From Aquarana catesbeiana (Eukaryota; Chordata; Amphibia; Anura; Ranidae), in assembly GCF_042186555.1 (NCBI RefSeq), contig NC_133330.1, positions 164,623,907 through 164,687,906 on the forward strand: 64,000 nucleotides of DNA, given 5' to 3'. Positions within the stretch are counted from its first letter, which is position 1. Every line of letters begins with the position of its first letter. Below are positions 21,283 to 32,027 of the stretch, piece by piece. The notes below the pieces were generated by a model that worked only from the letters and a program-made list of their open reading frames with translations, did no database searches and was not told where the DNA came from. Position numbers and translations under genes: made by a program.

Positions 21283-22097
21283 TTCCTGGTGTATCCAGCC
21301 ATGGAGCCCATAATTTTTCGAATTTCCCTGGACTCCCTCTGTGTTGGTATATGTATCTTTCTTGTATGAGGGTATTCCCCATGTGTTGAATCCACAACCT
21401 AACTGTTGGTGGAGTGGCAAACTTCCATCCCATAAGTATTATTTTCCTAGCTTGAAACAAGGCTCTATTGAATGGTGTCCTCGTCATTTCCTCTGGAATT
21501 TCCCCCTCCAGTATACCTAGAAGGCAACAGATAGGTTCAAAGGGAACATTGGTTTGGAATACCTGGTTAAGTGTGGCCAGGACCTCCCTCCAATATCTAT
21601 GGATCTTGGGGCAACGGCAGAGGACATGTATCAAGTCACCTGGTACTATTCTGCATTTGCCACATAATGCCTCAGGTAGCTTACCCATTTTATATAGTTT
21701 TACTGGAGTATAGTGTGCTCTCAGCAATATAGATAGTTGGGATACCTTCTGCGATACATTCATTGAGCATGTGTTAACAGATTAAAGGGCCTCCTCCCAC
21801 TGATCCCACGAGGCTGCTTCTTTCATGGGGTATCCCTCTAGGAATGCAGACAGGAGCATAAGATAACTTTGGAAGATTATGCCCTTTGTTTCCGTGGAGT
21901 TTTGGATTATATAGAAAATAGGGGAGGGCGAGTGTACCCATTCTACTGCGGTGCCTTGAGCTTTAACTGCATGTTGTAGGTAGTAGAATAGCATGTTAGA
22001 TGGTAGGGCACACTTAGTTTGCAGATCTGGAAAAGAGAGCAGTCTCCCGTTGTGAAAAACATGCATGAGGTGAGTTATGCCTAGGGGTTTCCTTTTC
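21283..22097 (-). pseudogene. L1 LINE ORF2, C-terminal part
   Basis: One frame broken by a single TAA (21782-21784). The upstream piece contains VFHNGRLLSFPDLQTKCALP and the downstream piece LLRAHYTPVKLYKMG, the CGKC...GDLIHVLCRCPKIHRYW cysteine-histidine region, and KFEKLWAPWLDTPG at the end. These are C-terminal landmarks of L1-clade ORF2 in frogs and fish. The frame is cut at 21271 by the fold-back element and would resume at 18488. The endonuclease and catalytic reverse transcriptase are missing through 5' truncation. Confidence 0.8.
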
Positions 22098-22200
22098 ATA
22101 ACATTCTGGTTATCACAATATTCTTCACATCACTTGTGATACATGTTTATTTGCATTTATTTACTTTATTTGCTGTATGTGCACTGCTGAGTCTGCGCAA
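22098..22200. repeat. Distal right arm of the 8.8-kb inverted-repeat element
   Basis: Reverse complement of 8785-8890 (ATTCTTCACATCACTTGTGA, ATACATGTTTATTTGCATTT). It is the continuation of the arm broken at 10838 and 17970. Confidence 0.75.
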
Positions 22201-23265
22201 CATCACTAATACTATATACTGTCACTGTACTAATGACACTGGCTTGGAAGGGGTTAACATCCAGGGGCGGAAACAGAGACTAGTCTCCGGAGGGGCACTG
22301 CCAGAAAATAAGGTGTTGCTTACAGAACTGTATTGCAAAACAAACTGTACTCCTGTGATCTATAGGAGAAGTACAGCCAAACAAGCTTTCCCTGTACTTC
22401 TCCTTTAAGTGCGTACCCAGTGGAAAGGGCTTAAAGAGGGGTTGAATAAATTGAACCTGTGCCTACTCGCTGTATACACTGCACACACACCTCAATCCTT
22501 GTACCACAAAATACTCCTAACTATTGTGCCACAGGTAACAGTTTTATAGACACATATAAACCTCAGAATGAATGGTAATTTTAAAAAAAGTAAACATTTC
22601 CATCACATATGCTTTACTTCGCACAGAAACTGATCACTTTGTCTGACTGAGCCTACCTTAAAGAAGATCTTCATTAAAACCTGCAACTGTTGGGACAATG
22701 AACACCTTAGCCAGGACTATGTAATGTACAACATACTGTGCAGAGTGCAGGGGTCAGGAGGAGTAAGTAACGTAAAAAACAACATAATGTAAAGGGTATA
22801 GGGGCCATGAGTAAAGTTGGCCATACATGGGTCAGTATTTTTTATTCAGCCAGCCAGCTGAACAAAATAAACTGAATACATTTCCCCATCCACACATTCA
22901 AGGTGGATGGGGAAACCCTCCCTCCTGTGTCTTTATATTCTGACAGAGGGATTTCCCCACTGGCAGAATACACTGATTAGCATTGCAGTCACTGGCTGCA
23001 TGTGCTGATCGAATACTGCAGGCAGGGCAGGACTTAGGGTGGTGGGGGCCCCTGGGCTTGAATCACTTTCAGGCCCTACCTTCTACACATTACTTTAAAC
23101 CTTTAGTTTTCTTTTAAGCACGCCACTCTGATACTGTTTGTCCGCCATTACATCACTGTCTCAACGGCAGTAAACGAGGCACTACGTAAGTAACGTAACT
23201 GCCAATAACCAATCAGCAAACCTCAAGATAAGAGTTTAAGGAATTTTAAGGAAAAAAACTATTTA

Positions 23266-23507
23266 GTGCTAGTTCACACCAGACACAGTTCCGTTCATTT
23301 CCGTGCACTTTTTTTCTGCACTCAAAATGCATGCACAGTGTTTTCCATGTATTCCAATGGCTCTAGTTCACACCAGAAACTGACTGGAAACTGACTGCAT
23401 GGTGTGAACTAGAGCCATTGGAATACATGGAAAACACTGTGCATGCATTTTGTGGAGAAAAAAAGCACACAGAACTGAACGGAACTGTGTCCGGTGTGAA
23501 CTAGCAC
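23266..23507. mobile_element. Near-perfect palindromic MITE (GTGCTAGTTCACACC ends)
   Basis: The 242-bp block reads almost the same on both strands: GTGCTAGTTCACACCAGACA at the left pairs with the right end TGTGTCCGGTGTGAACTAGCAC. A second nested palindrome (GGCTCTAGTTCACACC and its complement) lies at the centre. Confidence 0.85.
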
Positions 23508-23509
23508 AA

Positions 23510-23816
23510 AGGCTAGGTTCACACTGCTGCAGTGCGAATTTAGCGCGATTTTGATCCGATTGCGTTGCAAATTTGCATTGCGAATTCTTTGTGTGTTCTT
23601 GCGATTCTACTGCAAATTTTGCAATCTATGGAGCTGAATTCGCATTGCACACGGATCAAACTCGGACAGGACCCTTTTTTTACGCAGGTTAAATTCGCAA
23701 CGCATTGATGTGAACAGCACTCATGGAAAACAATGTTATTAAAATGACTTGCGAATTTGAGCGATCGCAGTGGCTCAAATTCGCAATAAAATTCGCAGCA
23801 GTGTGAACCTAGCCTT
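23510..23816. mobile_element. TIR MITE (AGGCTAGGTTCACACTGC ends)
   Basis: AGGCTAGGTTCACACTGCTG at the left matches CAGCAGTGTGAACCTAGCCT at the right in inverted orientation. The interior is rich in GCGAATTT/AAATTCGC inverted words. Confidence 0.85.
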
Positions 23817-24544
23817 AAGGAAAAAAACTTACATTTAAATGCTCATCAATGCAGCCTTGCACAGCGTCCATTTGCATTGCATTCTTGTCCAGTGTCATTT
23901 TCAGCCTTGCCCAGTGACATTTCAGCCTTATCAGTGTCGTTTGCAGCCTTATCAGTGTCATTTGCAGCTTTGCAGCCTTGTCAGTGTCATTTGCACCCTT
24001 GCAGCCTCCATCTGCAGCCTTGTCTGTGTCATTTGCAGCCTTGCCCAGGCTGCAGTTAAACTGCAGTGACTTGTCAGTGTCACTGCAGTTTAAATATGCG
24101 CCGAGATACACAGCCGGTCCTGTGTATCTCGGCTCCTGTCGGCTTTTCTCGGCTCCTCTTGCAGTTCCGCCCAGTCCCGCCATTGGACCTGTGTTTTGTC
24201 CATCATAGGGCGGGACTGGGTGTGACTGTGAGCGGAGCCGAGCACCGCTGGAGCTAGCCAAGTGTACTCGGCTAGCTCAGCTCACAGTCACGCTCAGTCT
24301 CTGTGTTATGTCCATCATAGGGCGGGACTAGGCATGACTGTGAGCGGAACTAGCCGAGTATAGCCGAAGTACACTCGGCTGGGGCCCGCGGGGCCCCCTA
24401 TTGGGCGGGGCCCATGGGCTTGAGCCCACTCAAGCCCTATGGTAAGTCCGGCCCTGACTGCAGGACTGTTTATCAGAAGCCAGTCTATCAGACAAAACAA
24501 CATATAGAGTGCTACAGTCAGGATGAGCCCCCCATGTTCACATC

Positions 24545-26010
24545 AAATTCCCCCCTTGCATAATAAATCCCCATCCCCCCTCTTTATCAGAGTCCTTCCC
24601 TTACATCCCCAGAGTCACCACCCCCCTTACTCCAAGGTCTCCAAAGCCCCCCCTTACATCAGGGTCCCCTGAGCCACCCCCCTTACATTAGGGTCCCCTG
24701 AGCCACCCTCCCATGCATCAGGGTCCCCAGAGCCCTCCCTCTTACATCAGGGTCCCCTGAGCCACCCCCCTTACATCAGGAATTCCCAGAGCCCCCTCAT
24801 TACATTAGGGTCCCCAGAGAGCTCCCCCTTACACCAGGGTCCCCAGGGAGCCCTTCCCTTACATCAGGGTCCCCAGGGAGCCCTCCCCTTACATCAGGGT
24901 CCCCAAATCGCCCCTCATTACATCAAGGTCCCCAGAGAGCCCTCCCCTTACATCAGAATCCCCAGAGAGCCCTCCCCTTACATCCGGGTCCCCAAAGAGA
25001 CCAACTCCTTACATCAGGGTCTCCAGAGAGAGCCCCCCCGTTACATCAGTGTCCCTGGAGCTGCTCCTCCTCTAACATTAAATATGAGCCTCCTGAAGTC
25101 CCTTACCTTCTTTAATTTCACGTGTAAAGCACGGGGAGGTTGGGCACTGGCAGCAGCCAGGTCTAAAGGTGGAAGTTCCACACTGGGAGTGGCGGAGTCA
25201 GACAAACTATGTTGTGGGTTGGTTGGTTGATAGCAATCAACCACTGGTACTGATAGCTGCAGGAGTGAGCTGGCAAGTGTAGCAGCAGCTGGGTCTGCCA
25301 CAGTGTGAATAAGGCACCGCTGCAACAGGAGTCGGTAATATTTTCTCGTGGGGAGGAACGTTTGCCCCGTTGCCCCCCCTTGATCCTCCCCTGTTAATAT
25401 CTAGGGTGATCAAAGAATTAACTGTGTGCCTATGTGTAATGTGTGCTGCTTTTACCAATACATCTCTCAGTTTCTCATCCCTGCACACAGATCGCTCCTC
25501 TGTAAAGAGCTCTGATTATTAACACAGAGCTCTGGGCTGTGATTGTACACAGCCGATCAGCAAGTCTAGGCCATGAAACATTCCTCTGAGCCACCCCCCT
25601 TACATTAGGGTCCCCTGAGCCACCCTCCCATGCATTAGGGTCCCCTGAGCCACCCTCCCATGCATCAGGGTCCCCAGAGCCCTCCCTCTTACATCAGGGT
25701 CCCCTGAGCCACCCCCTTACATCAGGAATTCCCAGAGCCCCCTCATTACATTAGGGTCCCCAGAGAGCTCCCCCTTACACCAGGGTCCCCAGGGAGCCCT
25801 TCCCTTACATCAGGGTCCCCAGGGAGCCCTCCCCTTACATCAGGGTCCCCAAATCGCCCCTCATTACATCAAGGTCCCCAGAGAGCCCTCCCCTTACATC
25901 AGAATCCCCAGAGAGCCCTCCCCTTACATCCGGGTCCCCAAAGAGACCAACTCCTTACATCAGGGTCTCCAGAGAGAGCCCCCCCGTTACATCAGTGTCC
26001 CTGGAGCTGC
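24545..26010. repeat. Minisatellite TTACATCAGGGTCCCCAGAG (two blocks)
   Basis: Same unit as at 1070-1690, in two blocks (24545-25060 and 25590-26010) because of the 946-bp duplication. Variants include GAGCCACCCCCCTTACAT and GAGAGCCCTCCCC. Confidence 0.9.
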
Positions 26011-26528
26011 TCCTCCTCTAACATTAAATATGAGCCTCCTGAAGTCCCTTACCTTCTTTAATTTCACGTGTAAAGCACGGGGAGGTTGGGCACTGGCAGC
26101 AGCCAGGTCTAAAGGTGGAAGTTCCACACTGGGAGTGGCGGAGTCAGACAAACTATGTTGTGGGTTGGTTGGTTGATAGCAATCAACCACTGGTACTGAT
26201 AGCTGCAGGAGTGAGCTGGCAAGTGTAGCAGCAGCTGGGTCTGCCACAGTGTGAATAAGGCACCGCTGCAACAGGAGTCGGTAATATTTTCTCGTGGGGA
26301 GGAACATTTGCCCCGTTGCCCCCCCTTGATCCTCCCCTGTTAATATCTAGGGTGATCAAAGAATTAACTGTGTGCCTATGTGTAATGTGTGCTGCTTTTA
26401 CCAATACATCTCTCAGTTTCTCATCCCTGCACACAGATCGCTCCTCTGTAAAGAGCTCTGATTATTAACACAGAGCTCTGGGCTGTGATTGTACACAGCC
26501 GATCAGCAAGTCTAGGCCATGAAACATT
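24672..26528. repeat. ~946-bp tandem duplication
   Basis: Sequence from about 24672 to 25581 recurs at about 25582-26528 with an offset of 946-947 bp and very few differences. One differing base is AACGTTTG versus AACATTTG, and one C-run differs by one. The first copy breaks after GCCATGAAACATT and the second begins in the satellite. The unit contains the minisatellite, the element end at 25393 and flanking DNA, so duplication came after that insertion. Confidence 0.9.
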
Positions 26529-27105
26529 GGCCAGAACTTGCTGACAGGCTCCCACTGTGTATAATCACAGTGGGTGGCAAGTGAGGAGCGTGCATGTGTG
26601 TGCCCTAAACCCAGAAGTAGGAAGCGACGTACGGGTACGATGCTTTGCTTGCACTGGCCGTTCGACAAGTGATTAAAAAGTATAACTATAAACATGAAAA
26701 AGAAACAAAACAAATAATCTCCTGGCTTTTGTAAATGTTTCCATTACATTTGCTACATTGTAACATCAATGTAGAGATGATATTATCTAGTATGTTTGGT
26801 GAAACGTAGAGGATGTATGCAATAGTAATATAGTGTGGTAAGAAAGCATCAGAAGTATAAAAATATGTTCTGAGTATTAGGATAAACATAATAAAAATAC
26901 AGTAAGATGTATCAGTGTAGGTAACGTAATATACTATGTAAGAAAAAAAAGAGATATAAGAAGGAAGATATGATGAGGGCTTATTCAATAACTATACATT
27001 TGAAGTAAACGAAAATTAATATTAGTATTCAGATTGGGTTTCCCTCCTTTTTTTTTCTTTTCCCCTTCTTCCCTTTTTGGTTTTCAATAGTAAAGTGGGA
27101 CAGTG
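26529..27105. other. No recognisable gene
   Basis: AT-rich sequence with a pyrimidine run at 27035-27085. An open frame on the minus strand (26686-26988) is Tyr/Ile-rich and lacks any motif. Confidence 0.6.
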
Positions 27106-27324
27106 GGGGTCATTTACTAAGATGAATGCACTGCACTGGTTCAGACCTCAATTGGTGCTCTGGATAGATCCTTAATTCAGCGTGTGAACCGGCGCACACA
27201 GAGGAGTACCTACACGAGAGAATGTTTCCAGCGCGATGGGATCGCGCTGGTTCTCGGTGAGGTACATCTCGCGCTTGCTGCAATAGGAAAAACACATCTT
27301 CCTATTAAAGCAGCGCGAGAAAAA

Positions 27325-28640
27325 CCGGCATGGGTTCCCCATGTTGATGAGGACAAGGGCCTCTTCCCGACAACCCTGGCCGTTGGTTGTTGGGGTCTGC
27401 GGGCGGGGGGCTTATCAGAATCCGGGAGACCCCTTTAATAAGGGGGCCCCTAGATCCCAGCCCCCCACCCTACGTGAATGAGTATGGGGTACATGGTACC
27501 CCTACCCATTCACCTGGGGGAGAAAAGTGTCAAGAAAAAAACACGCTACACAGGTTTTTAAAGTAATTTATGAGGCAGCTCTGGGGGTCTTCTTCTGACT
27601 TCGGGGGTCTTCTTCCGTGCTCTCCGCATCTTCTCCCGGTGTCCGGTTCTTCTCCGCGCTGTCCAACCTCTTCTCCCGGTGTCCGGTATCTTCTGCCGGC
27701 CTCCCCCGCTATCTTCTTCCAGCTTTTTTGCTAGCGGGGGCCCGGTCTTCTGACGCTGCCGCTGTCCGGTTCGTCTCCGGTATCTTCTGCCGGACTCCCC
27801 CCGCTATCTTTTTCCAGCTCTTTTACTAGTGGGGGCCCGGTGTTCTGCCGCTGTCCGGATCTTCTGCCGCTGTCTGGTTCTTCCCTGGTATCTTCTGCCG
27901 GCCTCCCCCACTATCTTCTTCCAGCTCTTTTGCTAGCGGGGGCCTGGTCTTCTGCCGCTGTCTGGATATTCTCCGGTATCTTCTGCCGGCCTCCCCCGCT
28001 ATCTTCTTCCAGCTCTTTTGCTAGTGGGGGCCCGGTCTTCTTCTTCTTCCCTCTTCTCTTCTTCCGATGTTGACACAATGCTTTCTCCCGCTGTAATGCC
28101 GTCTGCGAGGTGTGCGGCGACTTATATAGGCACGGGGCGTGGTCACCCCATACTCATTCACGTAGGGTGGAGGGCCGGCATCTGGGGGCCCTCTTATTAA
28201 AGAGGGCTCCTGGATTCTGATAAGCCCCCCGCCTGCAGACCCCGACAACCAACGGCCAGGGTTGTCGGGAAGAGGCCCTTGTCCTCATCAACATGGGGAC
28301 GAGGTGCTTTGGGGTGGGGGGGCCCGCAGCGCACCCCCCTTCCCCAAAGTACCCATCCCCCATGTTAAGGGCATGCAGCCTGGTATGGTTCAGGAGGGGG
28401 GGTGCTCACTCGTCCCCACCCCCTTTCCTGACCGGCCGGAGTGCGTGTTTGGATAAGGGTCTGGTATGGATTTTGGGGGGACCCCCATGCTGTTTTTTCG
28501 GCGTAGGGGGTTCCCCTTAAAATCCATAACAGACCGAAGGGCCTGGTATGCTCTTGGAGGGGAACCCAATGCAGTTTTTTATTTAAAATTTGGTGTGGAG
28601 TTCTCCCTCAAGATTCATATCACAGTGCCTGGTATTGGCG
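27325..28640. mobile_element. Fold-back element related to the hAT fold-back interior
   Basis: The left arm 27333-27505 (CCCCATGTTGATGAGGACAA, GGGGGCTTATCAGAATCC) is inverted at about 28135-28310. The right side continues with the GGTCTGGTATGGATTTTGGG block also seen in the hAT fold-back family. The loop (27580-28050) carries a tandem repeat of roughly 100 bp built on TCTTCTGCCGGCCTCCCCC. No TAGGGATGAG ends are present. Confidence 0.65.
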
Positions 28641-28729
28641 GGGATCCAAGTCGGATCCCCGTGCTTGTCGCTCATTGGGAAAGGAAAAAACATTTTTTCC
28701 TTTCCCGATGAGCGAGCCAGCTCGGCGCT

Positions 28730-29000
28730 GCTATCTGCAACTGACACAGTGCACTGCGATTACCTGCGGTTATGTGCGGATAGCTGCGCTAAATTGCTCC
28801 TGGACACAGTCAATTCTATTTTTTATCCGCACCAAACCGCATGTAATCAAAACGCAGTGTGTGAATGGAGCCATTGGAAAGCATTGTGTGCGTTTAGCTG
28901 TGGTAGAAAACGCAGCTAAAAGCGCAATTCTATCTGTCCATGTGAAAGGATAAGGCCCCTTTCACACTGGCGCGTTTTTCACACTGGAGCAGGACAGTAA
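28730..29000. other. MITE-like fragment, no gene
   Basis: Contains GCGGTTATGTGCGGATAGC and GAACCGCATG-like words and ends CCATGTGAAAGGATAAGG. It resembles the edge of a TTTCACAC-type MITE but no clean opposite end was found. Confidence 0.4.
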
Positions 29001-29397
29001 GGCCCCTTTCACACTGGGGCAGTGGGGGTATCTGCGGTAAAGCGGCCCTATTTTTAGCGCCGCTTTACTGTCGTTTTAGCGGCATTATTCGGCTGCTAGC
29101 AGGGGGGTTAACCCCCCTGCTAGTGGCCAAAAAGGGGTTAAATACACCCGCAAAACACTGCTGGAGCGGCATTTTGCCGGCAGTATCACATCACTGCCCC
29201 ATTCATTTCAATGGGGAGGGCCGGTGAGTTCACCGCTCCAAAGAAGCTGCTGGCAGGACTTTTTGTGACGCCCTGCCAGCGCACCGCTCCAGTGTGAAAG
29301 TCCTCACTGGAGTGAATGGAGCCACTTCTTTTGGGCATTTTTCAGATGCTATTTTTAGCGCTGTAGCACCTAAAAACACCCCAGTGTGAAAGGGGCC
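29001..29397. mobile_element. PIF/Harbinger-like MITE (GGCCCCTTTCACACTGGGGC, TAA TSD)
   Basis: Ends GGCCCCTTTCACACTGGGGC and CCCCAGTGTGAAAGGGGCC. Both sides carry TAA (28998-29000 and 29398-29400), fitting the 3-bp TWA target of PIF/Harbinger transposons. The interior contains GCCGGCAG/CTGCCAGC-type inverted words. Confidence 0.8.
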
Positions 29398-29400
29398 TAA

Positions 29401-29641
29401 AAAAAAAGGCCTGCTAGCAACACCTTTGGAGCGGTGTATAAACCGCTCCTGCCCATTGAAATCAATTGGACAGCGCGGCTATACCGCCGGCAAAACGCCG
29501 CTGCGGTGGCGTTTTGCCGGCGGATTTATATAAACCTTTTCGGCCGCTAGCGGGGGTTAAAACCGCTAGCGACCGAATACCGTCGGTAAAGCAGCGCCGC
29601 TTTAACACTGACGCCCGCACCGCCCCAGTGTGAAAGGGGCC
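29401..29641. mobile_element. Truncated copy of the same MITE
   Basis: Shares GGAGCGGTGTATAAACCGCT and the right terminus CCCCAGTGTGAAAGGGGCC with the family, but lacks the left terminus. Confidence 0.65.
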
Positions 29642-29644
29642 TAA

Positions 29645-30012
29645 GGCCCCTTTCACACGGGCGGACCTTTCAGGTCCGCCTTGGACCTGCGGACCTGAAC
29701 GGACACTCCATAGACCTCTATGGAGGGTCGGATGTCAGTGGTGACATGTCCGCTGACATCCGACCGACTCCAATCCGAAAAAGTGTAACGGAGGAAAACA
29801 TTTTTCCATCCGTCTGCGGATCGGATGGTGACGGACTCTACGGTCCGTCATCATCCGATCCCCCATAGAGGAGAGCGGCACTCTGACAGGTCCGTCCCTG
29901 CACAGTGTATAGAGACAGACCTGTCATCTGTCTGCTCAGTGGGGATCGACGGAGCGATCCCCCGCTGAGCAGAGCGGGCTCCGTACACGGACACGTCCGT
30001 GTGAAAGAACCC
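29645..30012. mobile_element. PIF/Harbinger-like MITE (GGCCCCTTTCACACGGGCGG, TAA TSD)
   Basis: Left end GGCCCCTTTCACACGG and right end CCGTGTGAAAGAACCC, flanked by TAA on both sides (29642-29644, 30013-30015). It contains inverted CATCCGAC/GTCGGATG words. Bases 30016-30475 hold no recognisable gene. Confidence 0.75.
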
Positions 30013-30475
30013 TAAGGCCAACGCCCTTTGTACAAAAATCCACGGGAAAGTTTGTACAAAGTCCCATCATGTGTATGAGGCTTAAACACCAGAAATTCAA
30101 CTTTTCATATCTTTAAAGGTCACCATACACTGGCTAATCAGTTAGATCTTCCATAAATTAGATTCAGTGCAAGAGCCTGTTTGGTTTTCTACAATTAGAA
30201 GTAATTCTTACAGTGCATCTTCCTATTACCGCTTTAGCCTAATGCTCTCTTTCCACTATTTCAACCCCAAAGTTGCGTGATTTACAATGTGCTTTTTCGG
30301 CTTGTTTTCCACTATTGCAACTTGTCATGCCACTAGGGACTGAAAAGTTGCATCACAAGTTCTACCCCATGATTTACAATGAGTACTGTTCATATGTGTG
30401 CGACTTGCTTACGCCCATGCCGTATACACAGCGGGCACACATCTTTATTACAGAAATCCATATTTGGCATGGAAA

Positions 30476-31211
30476 TTAACCACTTGCTTACTGGGCGCTC
30501 AAACCCCCCTGCTGTGCAGACCAATTTTCAGCGCTGATGCACTTTGAATGACAATTGCATGGTCATACTCAGCCAAATGTTTTTTTTTAAAGTTCCCACA
30601 AATAGAGCATTTTTTTGGTGGTATTTGATCACCTCTGCTTTTTTTCTTTTGTTCAAAAAAAAAAAAAAAAAAAGAAAAGACAGATTTTTAAAAATAATTT
30701 TGTATATTTTTGGATATTTTGATATTAAATTTTGCAAACAGGTAATTTGTCTCCATTGATGTATGCTAATGAGGCGGCACTGATGGGCACTGATTGGTTA
30801 CACTGATAGGCAGCACTGCTTGGGAGCACTGGTGGGCATTGATAAGTGGCACTGGCAGGTGGTACTGGTGGGCACAGATGAGGCAGAATTGCCTTTTCGG
30901 GACCAATGTCTCTTGCACCTAAGCTGGTGATCAGCTTTTATTTTTATCCTCATGCTGTCAACGTGAGGAGAAAAAATAAACAATTACCGAGCTTTAGTTT
31001 ACATCATGTGATCAGCTGTCATTGGCTGACAGCTAATCGTGTGGTAAGGGGCCGGGATCGGCCCTTACTTCCTTCTGTGATCACCCGAGTCTCAGTGACT
31101 CAGTGCGCGCTGCAGGGAGCACACGCGGAGCCCGTTCTATGACAGCCTCCCAGAAATTCAGGTCCACGCTGTGGCCGTCATTTGGCTATAGTACAGACAC
31201 CAAGTGGTTAA
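30476..31211. mobile_element. TTAA-bounded TIR element (736 bp)
   Basis: Begins TTAACCACTTGC and ends CAAGTGGTTAA, giving a 10-bp inverted repeat with TTAA at both outer edges, as in piggyBac insertions. It carries the ACAAATAGAGCATTTTTTTG and TTTGATCACC blocks shared with the copies at 3678 and 47779, and a CACTGATGGGCACTG-type repeat. The length differs from copy B mainly through that repeat. Confidence 0.75.
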
Positions 31212-32027
31212 TAGAAAAACAGATGCAGATTTCTAGGACTGGCCAAAAATAATGTTTAGAGTTTAAGGCAACTGATGACTTTCTATTAAGGGTCTAAATG
31301 GGCCATTAACATGCATCACAATTGAACTTAGGAATGTGTCTTTGCAAAGTTAAACTAATTAAAATCCTTTCTAATTTTTGCATGGGGATAGTCTGCAGAG
31401 GGATTAGAAGTTTTGTCAGATGTCTACACCCCTGATAGGGTGAAGACACCTCCCAAATTTCTCATTAAAAAGTATTCACTTCCTGTCACATGCCCAAAAG
31501 GAAGTGAGAGTAAAACCCTACCAATTTATGTCCTTGGGGACACACAGGTCAATATAAATAGTTTCCCCATTCGGGAAATTGCACTCTAGCATTTTGCCAT
31601 GTACAGGGACGATCCTGGACAGGGTGCATGGGGTGCAGTGCACCCAGGCGCCACAGAGGTGGGGGCGCTGAAGCGCCAGAGTGCTCCCCTCCCTCCTCCT
31701 CCTCTTCCTTGTTCGTAGTAGGCAGCTCTCTCTGCTGGTCGCCGCCTCGACCTGCCGAGTGCCGAAGCCCATCGCCCGTCCCCCCTCCCTCCTCCCTCCT
31801 CCTGTCAGAGGAGGAGAGAAAAATGAGATCGGAGCGGCTGTCTCTGCCACGCGGTGACGTCACTGGGGGGGGCGGCCCGTGCCCAAGCCCATCGTTCCAG
31901 TTCTCCTCCTTCGACCTCCTGTGTCTCGATCCCGCCTACTGCCCAAGCCTGACACGCTCCACCCGGGCAGAGCGGCTGCACACTGTTCTCTCCTCTCCAG
32001 CTGCCGCCCGGGTGTTTTAAATTAACC

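Larger units (their letters stand above)
17970..22097 (-). mobile_element. 5'-truncated L1-type LINE (interrupted by a hAT fold-back)
   Basis: Minus-strand insertion with a T-run at 17972-17983 on the plus strand, that is, a poly(A) tail. Flanks TTTTCATAATATT and TTTTCATAACATT look like a target-site duplication. It carries the ORF2 C-terminal region plus 3' UTR. After removing the 2.8-kb fold-back, about 1.3 kb of LINE remains. It lies in the right arm of the older inverted-repeat element, immediately beside the hAT insertion. Confidence 0.75.
23023..24456. mobile_element. hAT-like non-autonomous element (1434 bp) with 8-bp TSD
   Basis: Starts CAGGGCAGGACTTAGGG and ends TAAGTCCGGCCCTG, flanked by a perfect ACTGCAGG duplication (23015-23022 and 24457-24464). 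Inside are two palindromic MITEs, a GCAGCCTTGTCAGTGTCATT-type repeat (23850-24060) and inverted GCGGGACTG/ACTCGGCT segments. No coding capacity is recognised. Confidence 0.85.
22262..26339. mobile_element. hAT-like element with nested insertion and internal duplication
   Basis: Left end CAGGGGCGGA is preceded by TTAACATC. The right end (complement CAGGGGAGGATC) is followed by TTAATATC, a 7/8 match in target duplication. Because of the tandem duplication the right end occurs twice (25393 and 26339), both followed by TTAATATC. No transposase is recognisable. Minus-strand frames at 25041-25488 and 25987-26434 (with RGGSRGGNG) are duplicates of each other and have no known domain. Bases 22280-23014 hold no gene. 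Confidence 0.55.

Noticed and set aside
24545..26010. CRISPR-like array
   Set aside because: Units are contiguous and imperfect with no unique spacers, and the context is eukaryotic.
25041..26434. Pairs of minus-strand frames with RGGSRGGNG as genes
   Set aside because: The two pairs are copies made by the 946-bp duplication and no known domain is recognisable. The repeated appearance is not independent evidence of coding.
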